Shown here: positions 10,504-21,701 of the stretch, in pieces
Numbering within the stretch: position 1 is the first letter of the stretch
Layout of the letters: every line of letters starts with the position of its first letter
DNA from: Nilaparvata lugens
Taxonomy: Eukaryota; Arthropoda; Insecta; Hemiptera; Delphacidae
DNA length: 64,000 nt
Direction: 5' to 3'
NCBI RefSeq assembly: GCF_014356525.2
Contig: NC_052511.1
Location: forward strand, 49,776,510 to 49,840,509
The notes under the pieces: model-generated
Database searches by the model: none
What the model was told of the DNA's origin: nothing
Seen by the model: only the letters and a program-made list of their open reading frames with translations
Made by a program: the position numbers and the translations under genes

Positions 10504-12331
10504 CAAGTAGAGTGTTAATGAGAAGGATATTCTTTAGTATAATTCCGCAATAATTGATCCATAGAGAGTATGGATCTTAATAAGATCCATAAGAGTATAT
10601 CGGCTTAACCTATCAATTTCTAGATTGATTCACATATAATTAAAATTTGCAATTTGAAAGTCAGTACAATAAGCATGATCGACAACAATGTGATACATGA
10701 TTGAACTAGACTTGACCTCCCCTATCGATCTATGTAGGTCTCAATGCTGGATTCCGCTGCCCATAATACTAAAGTGCCCCCGAGTTTTTTGAAAATGATT
10801 GAGTGTTTGTTCGAGCAATAATGATTGTTATGAACCACGTAATTTATATTGATTCATAGTATGAAATTGATTTGTTTTTTCTATGGATTGGTTTCTATGG
10901 TTTTAGAGAGTGAGAAAATTCACTAGTGAGTAAAATTCATCAATATCGTGGATATTTGACGGTGGATATTATATTATCTGCAATATAAATAAGACCATTA
11001 ATACTATTAATCTGAATAATTTATTGACCAAGAAAATTGATAATAGTGAAGTATAACGAAACTTTCAGGAACTCCTGAAAACTTTGGAGCATACAGAAAC
11101 GACTTCATGATTTTGAATTTGTTCCGAAGTAAGCTCCTTCATGAAGCTTCCTTCTGAAGCTTCATGTATTCTTAAATACAGCTGATGATGTACGTGAGCA
11201 CACACGAAAACATACTCCTGTGAAATAATAATAATTATTATTGAAATAAAGTGGATATTTGACAATATCTCATGTCTTTTCAATTATTCTAAAATAATTG
11301 CAGAAACTTATACCCCTTTAAAACTATATTCTAAAATCGTACTCGCTCACCAAATTATATGTCTAAGCTCTGGAGTGTCCAAAAATTCCATAACCTACTG
11401 GAAAAAACCAAGAGCTCTAGTGAAATTGTCACGGAACTCTCTGAACTTGAATTACAGTCTGCAGCTACTGAGCATGACTACTGATAATTAAGTTTAACTA
11501 CTACTTTATTGACTACTGATAATTAAATTCGAATAACCTTCGAATAAGTTAAACTACAATTTACAATCATAATGTTGATGATGAGAAATTACGCAATGTT
11601 TTGTTTCGAATTAAACTCTGGCTAAACGTCGACTAAGTTGCAGTTAGACGTCGATTCTAATCTGTTTTCACATTAAGCAAAGTGGACATTTTCATGGCAC
11701 GGTAAGCATTTTTGAATGGTTTGGTTTTTCATTGTTTCCGGACGGAAAATAGATTGGAAACTATCTCTAAAAACTGGAATGAAAGGAGTTTTCCAGAGGG
11801 TCTTCATCAGCTTCATTCGTAGTTCATAAAATGATTGGAGTAAAATAGTGGTAGTGAATAGTGTAATATAGACGTAAGTCGTAAGGTGATTGAACTCATT
11901 CAAATGGTAGGTTCTCAATTTTGGGGAGGATTTGAGAATAAACACATTTTTATTTTTATTTGCCAAAATTCGTGTTGATGAAGACTTTTGAAGTTCTCAG
12001 AGAAATTATTGGCATATTTATTGAGTTTTCTCATGATGAGGTACTTTATTCGAAATTCTAAGAATTTATTAGTAGCTATGCGATTTCCAATAGGAAATAA
12101 ATTTTCAAGAATAATACCTCTAGATTAAACTGTTAAAATAAGCAGAATAAATTATTATGATTGAACTTTCAATGGTTGAGTTCGGTAGAAGATGTTGGTA
12201 ATTTGATATTCAATATATACAGAGTGTTTTGAAGAAAGGTGCCCATACGTCAGGGCGTAATTCCACACATCAAAAGAAGAAAAAAGTTCTAATTAACATA
12301 GGTCCGAAAATGCTTGGTTACCAAGTTATAT
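10504..12331. other. AT-rich spacer without gene
   Basis: Short frames at 11065-11283 and 11673-11966 (minus) have no recognisable domains. Near 12222 a TATACAGAGTGTTTTGAAG tip resembles the ends of Tc1/mariner-like elements, and J1 is inserted just downstream of it. Confidence 0.4.
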
Positions 12332-12606
12332 CATAGAGAAACAATAGCATAAGTAGATATCCCATGGTATAGGGCGTTTATGTCGCAACTTTTACTGTTA
12401 TCCCAAGCCGATAGTTCATGTAGTTCTTTTCTATGCAGCTGTGTGACGCTGGTAGTCTCTCAAATTGTGCCGTTCATACACTATCACCCCAACAAAACAG
12501 TAAAAATTGACAATAATCAACAGTAATCAGCTTGAGATAACAGTAAAAGTTGCGACATAAATTCCCTATAGCATGGGATATCTACTTACGCTATTGTTTC
12601 TCTATG
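12332..12606. mobile_element. MITE family J, copy 1, with 7-bp target duplication
   Basis: The 275-bp element has inverted ends of about 80 bp: CATAGAGAAACAATAGC... mirrored by ...GCTATTGTTTCTCTATG, including GATATCCCATGGTATAGGG and GTCGCAACTTTTACTGTTAT. It is flanked on both sides by GTTATAT (12325-12331 and 12607-12613), a perfect 7-bp duplication. No protein is encoded. Confidence 0.9.
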
Positions 12607-12809
12607 GTTATATGGAGTGGAAGATTTCAGTTCCCCTGCCGAAACGAAGCACTATGGGTATTTGTTGGCTGTTAATTAAGATGTATAATTTAGCGTACTT
12701 TATGTAAAATGAACTGAAAAATTGAATAAAACCGTTTCCAGACCTGTAGCTACAGTAATATTTTTAAGATATATGAAGAAATACGCGAAACTTGGTCCCG
12801 AAAAACAAG

Positions 12810-13370
12810 TTTCTTTTAAGGTTTGAAGTAGATTTACAATGTTAAATGTACAATAAACACAAAATATTTGTTCACAGAACTTGTAGAAAATTTAATTTTG
12901 AAGAGGAAGGTGTAGAATAAGTCTATAATAGACAAACGCACCCTGGAAAATAAATCCTTAATTACATACAAAACGCATGAAAAATAGACAAAATCTGTTA
13001 AAAACCACAGATTTATTGATACTTAGAAAGACCGGTTTCGGTTATTACACCATTGTCAATCTCTGATAGTTTATCAGTTTAGAGATTGACAATGGTGTAA
13101 TATCCGAAACCGGTCTTTCTAAGTATCAATAAATCTGTGGTTTTTGACAATTTCTTAGTCTTTTTCATTCAATACGAATAATTACCACAATATCAACTTC
13201 TCAACTACACAAAAAGAAAAAAAATCTGTTAGCTATCTATCTATATCTTTCTCGTCGAAATTAAATTTTTTACAAGTTCTGTGAAAAAATATGTTGTGTT
13301 TATTGTACATTCAACATAGTAAATCTACTTCAAACCTTAAAGGAACTTGTTTTTGAAACAATATATTTTA
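12810..13370. repeat. Foldback palindrome with LINE-like core (family H tails)
   Basis: The outer arms (about 12810-12910 and 13255-13365) are reverse complements: AAGGTTTGAAGTAGATTTAC pairs with GTAAATCTACTTCAAACCTT. The inner arms (13000-13070 and 13080-13145) are two copies of a LINE-type tail (GACAATGGTGTAAT...CGAAACCGGTCTTTC...AATAAATCTGTGG) facing each other. Two oppositely oriented tails, or a duplicated inverted element, would explain it. Confidence 0.75.
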
Positions 13371-13439
13371 TTTGTCAAGAAAATTTATTTTTTAATGGCT
13401 CAATGTTCTAAATTAAGATTAAATATTCGATCAATTTAT

Positions 13440-13699
13440 TATATTTCTTCATTGTTGAATCTGGCAACGTTGCAGAGCTAGAAGAGGATAATGCTTCACC
13501 AACACGATTGTAATACGGTGATTAATAGAAATGAATGAAAATGGTGATTAAATTACAATTACGATTATAATTTTGTAAAAAACGGGCAACGTTGCGGAGC
13601 TAGAAAAGGATAGCGCCATCTGCTTTGTCGAATGATAGACAAGGATAGCAACACCAATGTAAATAAAATACTGCCATTATAACGTGGACCTCACCATAG
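13440..13699. mobile_element. MITE family A, partial copy
   Basis: The end at 13670-13699 (GCCATTATAACGTGGACCTC, then ACCATAG) and the GATAGACAAGGATAGCAACA block are intact. GGCAACGTTGC(A/G)GAGCTAGAA occurs twice (13465 and 13582), suggesting an internal duplication. The other inverted end is not visible. Confidence 0.75.
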
Positions 13700-14510
13700 C
13701 AGATATACGAACGAACACACTCGTATGTGAAAAGTCAAGTAATAGATTTTTTACTGGATGAGACCCACTAAGAAACAATTGAAGACTTATAAGAAACCCC
13801 ATGAAATTCATATCCCTATAATTGTTACTGTATGTAAATTAGAGCTCAAATGTTCGTCTTGTATTCGATTTGTCTCAGTGTCGAGCCAATAAAAAATATA
13901 CCCTCAGTAATAGAGAACCAATTACTATTACAATGCATTCAAATAGTCCTTGACAATCCAATTTCAGGGTTGAATTTATCATAATCTACTTGTCATGATT
14001 AATTCGCAAATCGGAATCTGCTATTGTTGAAGGACTTCTTTGGAGATTTCCATAAGCGTAGCTGAGTAAATACAGTGAGATTCAATCCAAAATGTCAGCA
14101 CTGTTGAATAAGAAGCGATAATGTCGGTGTTTATAAGGAATGCTGTCATTTCGAAGACAAACTAACTTGAAGAATTCATGCGAAGATTCCTTGATTGCTT
14201 CCTTCATTCTCTTAAAAGGATCAATTTCGATGTCATCATTATTATTTAATACTGCGTTATCATAAAGTCACTGCTATAAATTATTACCTTCATTATTTCT
14301 AATAATGCATTGTAATTGTTTCGCCGTTAGATTCAAATTGGTATTTATTTGACAAATAGGTATAATACCAATCAGTATACTACATAAAAAGGAGTAACTT
14401 CTATTATTGTGATTGTAGTTCATAATTTATAGTTTATTATGCTTAATAACAGACTAACAGATTTTTTTGTATCTTCTTTCTCCTTCATTATTCATTCTGC
14501 ATTCATTTAT
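13700..14510. other. AT-rich spacer without gene
   Basis: No coding signal. AATGTCAGCACTG...GGAATGCTGTCATTTCG at 14090-14157 is a worn relative of repeat R. Confidence 0.4.
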
Positions 14511-14640
14511 ACAATAAGTACATTATCAAAATGATAGGGAGAGGAAAAATAAGGTAACCTTGTGTTATCCCTCTCTCAAATTTAGATAACCCTTAATCCG
14601 AAATAGGTCAAGTCTTGTAGTTCTTCACAAAATTTTCAGT
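14511..14640 (-). mobile_element. LINE 3' tail, family G
   Basis: On the minus strand it has the stem GAGAGAGGGAT...ATTTTTCCTCTCCC enclosing the apical hairpin AAGG-TTA-CCTT (14551-14561), followed by ATCATTTTGATAATGTACTT. The same layout recurs at 22225, 47815 and 52405. Confidence 0.7.
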
Positions 14641-14689
14641 CCTCAACAAGAATGAGCAGTTATCAGATATATCGTTATCCGCTAATCTC

Positions 14690-14772
14690 TAAAGGCAGTG
14701 GCAAGGCAGAGAATAGGTTACGCTGTTCTCCTATCTTTCTCCACTGTCATTATAACGTGGACCTCACTATAG
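14690..14772. mobile_element. MITE family A, right-end fragment
   Basis: The last 80 bp of the MITE (GGCAGTGGCAAGGCAGAGAA ... complement of CTATAGTGAGGTCC) are present. The rest is missing. Confidence 0.75.
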
Positions 14773-15065
14773 AAATAGGCTCTGGAAAGATTTCTTGGCC
14801 CTCTCAAGGGACACATTCTTGAACGGTTGTTCCGAACGTTCTTGGCCAAGCACGCTTCGATTTCTCAGCATAAAGATAATAAAATTAGTTTTGTTATATA
14901 GGTTACTGGAAAGCCTTAGCTTGAATTTGTGGTTGTAGACTAGGAGCGTTCTTGAGAATCATATAAAATTATATATATTTTGTATTGTTATACGTCAGGT
15001 ATGATTGTTACATTTCATCTTTCTAACTTGTTTCTAACTCCTAACTTCAACTTCTCCAACTTTCA

Positions 15066-15216
15066 GTGCCGGTTGGACAAAAGTCGGTTATATTTTAACT
15101 GTGATTAATTCCACGAGAACCAATCAGAAAAGACGTTTTTCAAAAACGCCTTCTCTGATTGGTTCTTGTGAAGTTAATCACGATTAAAATTTAACTGGCT
15201 TTTGTGCAACCGGCAC
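15066..15216. mobile_element. MITE family F, copy 2
   Basis: GTGCCGGTTGGACAAAAGTC at the left is mirrored by TTTTGTGCAACCGGCAC at the right. The interior (GAGAACCAATCAGAAAAG / CTTCTCTGATTGGTTCTTG) is palindromic. It is about 15 percent diverged from the 3384 copy, with a C-rich tip in place of GGCCCAG. Confidence 0.8.
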
Positions 15217-15367
15217 CCAGACTTGTTTATTCTAAAGATAGGAAAAGATTTGAGAAGATGAGTGGACAATTGATTGGTCTAAATATATTTAGAATTGCAA
15301 GCTGATGTGTAAAGGTTGATCAGAAATATATTTTTTATCACTATGTCAAGTTCAAATTTATGTTAAA

Positions 15368-15505
15368 AGCTGTAATCAAAACTCAAGTATCTCATTTTAA
15401 TTCCATAATGAGTTAACCTATTTTACTTGCTCTAGAAGCTGTTCTCAAAACTCGAGTTACTAATTTTTATTTATAATGAGTTACTCTATTCTTATTGCAC
15501 TAGAC
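15368..15505 (+). repeat. Two-copy tandem repeat, unit about 70 bp
   Basis: GCTGT(A/T)(A/C)TCAAAACTC(A/G)AGT followed by TAATGAGTTA(A/C)(C/T)CTATT occurs twice with about 75-80 percent identity. Confidence 0.6.
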
Positions 15506-16029
15506 TTAACAGAGCATTATAACTAATAACCAAAACATTTGTTATCTAAAAGAACACCACTTTCCTCACTTATAGCAACTACAGTGAATTTATGTAACCG
15601 AAAAAACTTCAAATTTCCTTTCACTCGAAAGCAAAAATGCATAGCTGTTCCTGTGGAGTTTGGTGCATTACGTGATAACTCAAATCCATGTATTACGCGA
15701 TTCATTATAAGTTAAAATTGAGCAGAATTATTAGATAAGTCGGTTACGATAATTTGAATTAATATTTTTGCCGCCTATTATGTCACGTGATCACATTTTT
15801 CAGGCCGGATTTGTTTCCTGTACTGCTTTTAGCTAATTAGTTTTGGTTTTTATGATGTACTTCTCTTAGTCAGTTTGGGTTCCTTGATTTTGTTATGCTT
15901 TTAGTGAAGTGCACTGCTTCCAATCAATTATCATAATTTCTTGTTTTTGGTCTATCTTTATATCGTCATGCTTTTATTCAATTAGTGTAAGTTTTTCAAT
16001 GAATTCTCACCACTTCCAATAATAATTGA
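15506..16029. other. AT-rich spacer without gene
   Basis: A 60-codon minus frame at 15523-15705 has no recognisable features. Otherwise nothing was seen. Confidence 0.4.
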
Positions 16030-16448
16030 AAAAATAGTAAATAATCAATAACTAATTAATAACTAATCATAATTTCTTGTTTTAATCAATCTCAACATTT
16101 CTCAATTTTGTACTTCTTTCAATCAATTATCATATAAATGATAATTTTTATAATGATTTCGATTTGAGTCACTCATCTTCTCTGGGTTCTCTGCCGCTTT
16201 ACTCTCTCACTCACTCTTTCCTAAACTGTGAATAATTGTTGTATAAAAATAATAAATAATCAATAACTAATTAATTACTAATCATAATTTCTTGTTTAAA
16301 TCAATCTCAACATTTCTTAATTTTGTACCTCTTTCAATCAACTATCATATAAATGACAATTTTTATACTGATTTGAGTCACTCTCTGGGTTCTATGCCGC
16401 TTTACTCTCTCACTCACTCTTTCCTAAACTGTGAATAATTGTTGTAAT
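16030..16448 (+). repeat. Two-copy tandem duplication, unit about 215 bp
   Basis: AAATAATCAATAACTAATTA begins each unit (16039 and 16254). Both units run through CAATCTCAACATTTCT and CCGCTTTACTCTCTCACTC to CTGTGAATAATTGTTGTA. The second unit carries a few small deletions. The age looks recent to moderate. Confidence 0.85.
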
Positions 16449-16899
16449 CTTCCATCAAAATTACCAGTGAGTGCTGGAATTGAATACTTTCTCCAAATTA
16501 TATTTACAAAAATGATCATGTTCATCTGGTAATTGTGGCTCATTGTTGTAATTTGACGATAGTTCATGATAATCTTCAACTTCCAGCAAAGGTGTGAACA
16601 AGATAGCTTGTACTTCCTGGATTTGGAGAATTATGAATCCTATTATAAATATTTGGATTTAATTATCCAAATTTAGCAGAAATCTTCTTCCAAATTCAAT
16701 TGTTTCTGTATTTCAACCAAGAAATGCTCAAGACAGAAATGAGTCGAGTAGAAAATGGATAAGTTGTGTGCATATTTTTGGCTTAAAATTTTCTGAAATA
16801 ACTAAATTTATTCAAAGTGCGGTGATATTAAGTGCAATATTTGACTATAATTTGGTATTTTAATCATTCTAAATTCAAAATTTCTAGCTCATATATATC

Positions 16900-17086
16900 T
16901 TTGGAGAGAACTTTGAACTTTAACTTTCCTCAGTAAGAACATAACCTATTTATTCGGACATTTTATTATTTATCAAAATTTGGGAACAGAATAGTTTTGG
17001 GCTATGCCTGTTGTTCTATCCCGATCATATTCATATGATTTGTAATTATATCAACGAATAAATAAATAAATAAATAAATAAACCTT
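16900..17086 (+). mobile_element. LINE 3' tail, family G variant with (AAAT)n end
   Basis: GGGAACAGAATAG...CTATCCCG encloses the apical hairpin GGGC-TAT-GCCT near 17000-17010, and the copy ends in AATAAATAAATAAATAAA. A sister with the same stem but different bases is at 53030-53180. Confidence 0.7.
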
Positions 17087-17187
17087 TTAAAAACTTCAGA
17101 GTAGATTATTTTGGAAAAGTCTCTTGTCAATCAAAGGTTTTTGATAGTATGATAAATTAATGGATTTCCATTAATAATTGACTTGCA

Positions 17188-17375
17188 GGTAACCCTGTTC
17201 CTTTAAGGTTGAATTTGAAAATTGACCTACTGAAATTTTGAAAGAATTTAATATAGGCCTATAATCATCCTCGGTAAATTAAGAATCAATATCCAGAATA
17301 TCAAGTTAATCAGTTGAGTAGTTCAGACGTGATGATGTGTCATTCGTGAATTCCCTATCCCGTACGTGCAAATTC
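17188..17375 (+). mobile_element. Family S element, worn copy 1
   Basis: Sequence blocks GCAGGTAACCCTGTTCC, AATATAGGCCTATAATCATC, CTCGGTAAATTAAGAATC, GTTAATCAGTTGAGTAGTTC and GACGTGATGATGTGTCATTC occur in the same order as in 43322-43537 (minus) and, partly, 32160-32275 and 35040-35150. The intact family end reads TAACCCGTGCTCCGCAAGG. Confidence 0.6.
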
Positions 17376-17404
17376 TTTCCTCTAATACATTATAGATTAA
17401 GGCT

Positions 17405-17568
17405 CCTCAACTCTCACTTACGCGACTCAAGTCGAGAAGAGACTGCAACTCTAGTCTCTTCTCGACGCAGCATGTGTTTCAAATGGTGACACTCAGACCA
17501 GTCGATTCGAGAGACTAGAGTCGCAGTCTCTTCTCGACCTGAGTCGCGTAAGTGTGAGTTGAGTCTAA
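17405..17568. mobile_element. MITE family P, palindromic, GC-richer
   Basis: AACTCTCACTTACGCGACTC at the left mirrors GAGTCGCGTAAGTGTGAGTT at the right. Inside each arm is GTCGAGAAGAGACTGC followed by CTAGTCTC, itself partly self-complementary. It is the only copy in the window. Confidence 0.75.
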
Positions 17569-18521
17569 TGATAATTCAATCAATTTTCTATCAGCAACCT
17601 AGCCCTAGTCTAGTCTAGTCTATCAATTCTGTCGTGTTCCATTGAATAAAAAGCCCTAATAATATACTCTGGTAATTTCATTCACTAGAACAGTCGTAGT
17701 ACAACTCTCCACAACTAAACTGAATAGAAACAGAATATTCAGTACAAACGTAACACAAAATCTCATGAACATGCAACTAATCAGAGCATGACTAAACAAA
17801 TTCGCTATCACTCTAATAAACACAGAGATTATTTAATTTCCAGCCCATATTCATACAGGAATCCACGTAATTTATTTTATTGATCAACCATTGTAACGAC
17901 GGTTATGTCTGTCTTATAACACTAGGAACAAAATAATAGCCACGGTAAAATGGGTATGTAGCACAGTAAGGTCTGAAAGTGTTATAGAGGATTTTTTAGT
18001 AGTTTAAGAAGATAACATTATTCTAATAGTGTTATAGTATGAGCTATTATAGTTATATAGTACCTTTCACTTTGTCCTATAGGTTCACGATGGTATATAG
18101 ATATAGTGTTGACATCGTCTTCACAGTATAGTTGAAAGTATATTAGTTTCCTATCTCCATAACTGCAAATATAGGTATACTTGAAGGCGCTCTTCATATC
18201 AGTAAGCATGTGAAAGTAAATGAAAACAATATTGTTTCTTTTTTATAATCGTGACTGATAGAGCCTCGTTCTATTGCGTTTTATGTCATCTTGAGGTGTT
18301 ATGTATGGGATGGAATCGGGCTCTTATAATGTTATTTTTATTTATTTTTTTACTTAACAAACTCGGGTTTTCCCTTATCAGTATCCTGGAAAAATGCATG
18401 AATAAGATAAAAACTTCTGCAGCTCACGTCCAACAAACAAGTTTCATACTTGGTAGTAGTGTCAAACGTCAATTCATGGTTTTCTCTATCTTCTATCTAT
18501 AATAGTCTATCTATAATCATT
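17569..18521. other. AT-rich spacer without gene
   Basis: An 83-codon plus frame at 18251-18502 has one hydrophobic stretch but no homologous signature that I can recognise. I do not call it. Confidence 0.4.
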
Positions 18522-19490
18522 ATATAAAAGCGAAATGGTACTCACTGACTCACTCACTCATTCGCAGAACTGAAATTCTACCGGACCAGAAACGTTCAAA
18601 TTTGGTAGGTATGTTGAGGTGGCCCTTTAGAGGCGTGACAAGAACGGATTTGGAAAAATTTCTAAAGAAACGCCCAAAATCTGCGTTTTTCCAGCGTTTT
18701 CTCAGCTTTATAGAGAACAAGTCAACAGAAATTGTTCAAATTTAGTACAGAAGCTCAGCTAGGGTATAATAACGTTGTGTTGGAAGGAATTTGGAATAAC
18801 GCCAAAGATACACCCAAAATTTGCGTGTTTTTGCTTTTTCTCAGATTTATCGAGAACAAATGAACGCAGAGAAAGTTCAAATTTGATACAGAAGCTCAGC
18901 TGGGGTGTAATAATGTTGTGTTAGGAGGAATTTGCAATAACGTCAAAGATACGCCCAAAATTAGCGTTTTTTGCTTTTTCTCAGATTTATCGAGAACAAA
19001 TGAACAGAAATTGTTCAAATTCAGTACAGAAGCTCAGCTAGGGTGTATTAATGTTGTGTTAGGAGTTTGGAATAACGCCAAAGATACACCCAAAATCTGC
19101 GTTTTTTGCGCTTTCTCAGATTTATCGAGAACAAATGAACAGAAATTGTTCAAATTTACTGCAGAAGTTCTGCTGGAGTGTAATAATGTTGTGTTAGAAG
19201 GAATTTGAAATAACGCCAAAGATACACCCAAAATTAGCGGTTTTTTGCGTTTTTTCAGTTCTTTCATCAAGTAATAGACAGAGAATGTTCCAATTTGGTA
19301 CAGAGGTTGAGCTAGGGTTTAAAAATTTTGTGATGAGGTGACTTTAATATTTGATCAAAGTACTTTGACTTTCTGATGGAATGAAGCATGCTCGAATTAA
19401 AAATGCAGGCGAGCGAAGCGTGCCCGCTGATCTCATTTTTGGACGATCCAGTCGGGGGGCCAGCGAGAAAAACAAGCCTAACGGCTTGTT
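18522..19490 (+). mobile_element. Family C element, copy 2, with internal tandem array
   Basis: It starts AAAAGCGAAATGGTACTCAC and ends near a degraded 3' module (GCAGGCGAGCGAAGCGTGCC ... AGTCGGGGGGCC) without the canonical CTAG end. Between 18640 and 19330 a unit of 134-141 bp is repeated 4-5 times (markers: CAGAAGCTCAGCT(A/G)GGGT, CGCCAAAGATACACCCAAAA, TTTATCGAGAACAAATGAAC). Frames at 18918-19208 and 19034-19270 merely follow the repeat period. Confidence 0.75.
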
Positions 19491-19978
19491 CTCTTTAAAT
19501 TTCAAGCTATTCCTTTCTCTTGGGAGACAATTTTTTTAGGTTAGTTCAAAGAATTCGAAGAGATTAAGAGAATCCGAAAGAATAAATTATCCTCTCTCCA
19601 GAGTTTAAGCTATTTTCGAATCAAACGAAGTGGATGAAGACATATTTATCAGAGTCTTCAGGTTTATAGAGAACAAAATTACCTACAATTCTATACCTAT
19701 CAGTTGTTTTCTTTTGGCATTAATCTCTGGTTAGTGGGTTGAATAGAATGGGATAACATACATCACTTTCTTTTCACTTCAGATACTGTTTCTGGTGAGA
19801 TGTTGTGATATCTATTACAATAAATAAGTGATATCTTTGACAATGTCCCAGGGTTTTCATTTTTTTTCGATTACGTGTAACTTTCGATGGTGAGTCAATT
19901 CTTGATGAAATCTATTGGAGCTTGAAGATGGAGCTTTAGTCTCTTCTTTTTCTTTCTTACCAATGACCAACTGACTAT
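19491..19978. other. Spacer without gene
   Basis: No feature was seen other than ordinary AT-rich sequence. Family C sequence ends just upstream. Confidence 0.4.
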
Positions 19979-20053
19979 TCTTCTTCTTCTTCTTCTTCTT
20001 CTTCTTCTTCTTCTTCTTCTTCTTCTTCTTCTTCCTTCTCTTCTTCTTCTTCT
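19979..20053 (+). repeat. (CTT)n microsatellite
   Basis: This is an almost pure TTC/CTT run. On the minus strand it reads as Lys codons and directly continues the LINE fragment at 20056-20195, so the array appears to have grown inside former coding sequence. Confidence 0.9.
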
Positions 20054-20055
20054 TC

Positions 20056-20195
20056 ATTTTCAGGATTCGTCTATATAGATCCACATCTCGAATGCTTCAA
20101 GTTTTTTTTTTGTTGTTTCAGTCAGGGTCCAAGACTCAACTCCGTACAACAAAATGGAAAATATATAACTACAGATGGATTTTACTGAGTTATTG
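20056..20195 (-). pseudogene. LINE reverse transcriptase C-terminal fragment
   Basis: The minus strand encodes a run containing YIFSILLYGVESWTLT followed by KKLEAFEMWIYRRILKM. This matches the well-known stretch after the fingers/palm of LINE reverse transcriptases (usual form: LLYG.E.WTL...L..FE.W..RR.L.I.W), in the RTE/R4-like endonuclease-RT families common in insects. Only about 45 residues remain. Upstream sequence is lost, and downstream it dissolves into the lysine-coding CTT microsatellite. It is a dead fragment. The exact LINE clade is uncertain. Confidence 0.8.
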
Positions 20196-20229
20196 CAATT
20201 ACTCAAATGCTAATGAATAATTCATTATT

Positions 20230-20705
20230 ATTATTAAACGAAAATCGAAATAAAATGCTGTAATTCACCCCGAAGACTCCTGCTACTGCAAATATTGACA
20301 ACAGGGTAAACAGCTAGATGGAAATTCGATGAGCGCTACTATTCAAAAATTATATAGTTCCCGGGCTGACAAATAATTTTTGAATATTAGCGCCATAGCC
20401 ACCTCTAATACAAGGCCGCGGCCTACGATATTGCAACGTCGCAGCGTTAGAATCTAATACATGATTGGTGAAAAAGATTAGCTGGTATTTTGTAAAATAT
20501 TTTTCACCAATCATGTATTAGATTCTAGGCCTACACTGCGACGTTTCAATATCGTAGGCCGGGGCCTTGTATTAGAGGTGACTATGGTAGCGCTCATCGA
20601 ATTTCCATCCAGCTGTTTACCCTGTTGTCAATATTTGCAGTAGCAGAAGTATTCGGGGGTGAATTACAGCATTTAATTTGGATTTTCGTTCAATAATGAT
20701 AATGA
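20230..20705. mobile_element. Foldback element N, about 480 bp
   Basis: AAAATGCTGTAATTCACCCC on the left mirrors GGGGGTGAATTACAGCATTT on the right, and the pairing continues through GACAACAGGGTAAACAGCT, CTAATACAAGGCC and CATGATTGGTGAAAA to a loop near 20480. The left arm carries an extra 54-bp hairpin (ATTCAAAAATTAT...AATAATTTTTGAAT at 20341-20394) that the right arm lacks. Confidence 0.8.
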
Positions 20706-20807
20706 AAATATATAACAACGGAGGAGTCTAATTTTCAGTTCTCTACTCCGTACCCTTACTAAACTTCCATACAGTGTTCATTGAAAAACGGTACTGTATT
20801 AACAATA

Positions 20808-21701
20808 GTATAGACCAATGGTCGCCAAACTTATGAGCCTGTGAGCTAGAATAGCATTCATAAATCTTCTAGTGAGCTACCAACGAATATTAGAATAAAG
20901 AAAGTACGGTACGCAAAATAAAATTTTCACACATTGCCTATAAAGATACATTTATAGTGTTGAAATTTACTCATCTCATAGCAAAAAGTATAAAAAAAGT
21001 TGAAATGTACATTTCAATGAGAGCAGTGGAACTCTTTTTGGTCATCAAGTATTTTCTTGATGTTTGTAGTGTGCGTTGTAGCCGCCATTCTGATGCAGTT
21101 GTCCAAATGTTCGTTCATTAGTCAGTCTGTTCCTATATCGATATTTTATGAATTTCATACTTGAAAAAGATGCTTCACACAAGTAAGTAGAGCTGAACAT
21201 AGCTTTCAACCTCAATGCTACTTTATAAATCAATCAATTCATTTAGTTCACAAACAAACATAATACAAAATGACAAAGAAATATTTTTAAATGTGAAATG
21301 AAAGTGGACAACCGAAGGCATAAGCCCGACTGGGGTGTACTACTCCTAATAAAACAACATAAAATACTCAGAGGTGTAAGGCCGCTCCGCTCTAGAAATA
21401 AACTTAGCATAATAAATTATAACAGATTAAAAACATTTTTTTCTGCTACGATAGTCCGACAGATGAAAACAGGGATGAAATACTTTCATTATGATAAATA
21501 AAAGGTATACAGAAATAAAACCAAAAATAGGAAATTCACAATGCAAAATGCAACTTGAATAATATTTGATTGAATATTTTTCTTTGGGGACTTGAGGCCA
21601 ATTATTGGTTCCCAACCCAAGCATTTCTGTGAGCTACCAAAAACTACCCCACGAGCTACCGGTAGCACGCGATCGACTGTTTGGCGACCACTGGTATAGA
21701 G
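20808..21701. mobile_element. hAT element, deletion derivative, with 8-bp target duplication
   Basis: The element (20816-21693) has inverted ends CAATGGTCGCCAAAC / GTTTGGCGACCACTG (14 of 15 match). It is bounded by GTATAGAC (20808-20815) and GTATAGAG (21694-21701), an 8-bp duplication with one difference, as expected for the hAT superfamily. Only the transposase C-terminus survives inside (21045-21233, minus). Confidence 0.9.
21045..21233 (-). pseudogene. hAT transposase, C-terminal dimerisation (hATC) remnant
   Basis: The 62-codon frame contains CEASFSSMKFIKYRYRNRLT, the hallmark hATC segment (typical pattern: (Y/S).CE..FS.M..IK...R.RLT.E.L). hATC mediates transposase dimerisation at the end of a protein normally of about 600 residues. 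The BED zinc finger and the catalytic RNase-H-like domain are gone, so the element cannot move itself. The fragment lies inside matching hAT ends on the minus strand. It resembles the GTF2IRD2/ZBED-related hAT lineage, but the subfamily is not fixed by so little sequence. Confidence 0.85.
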
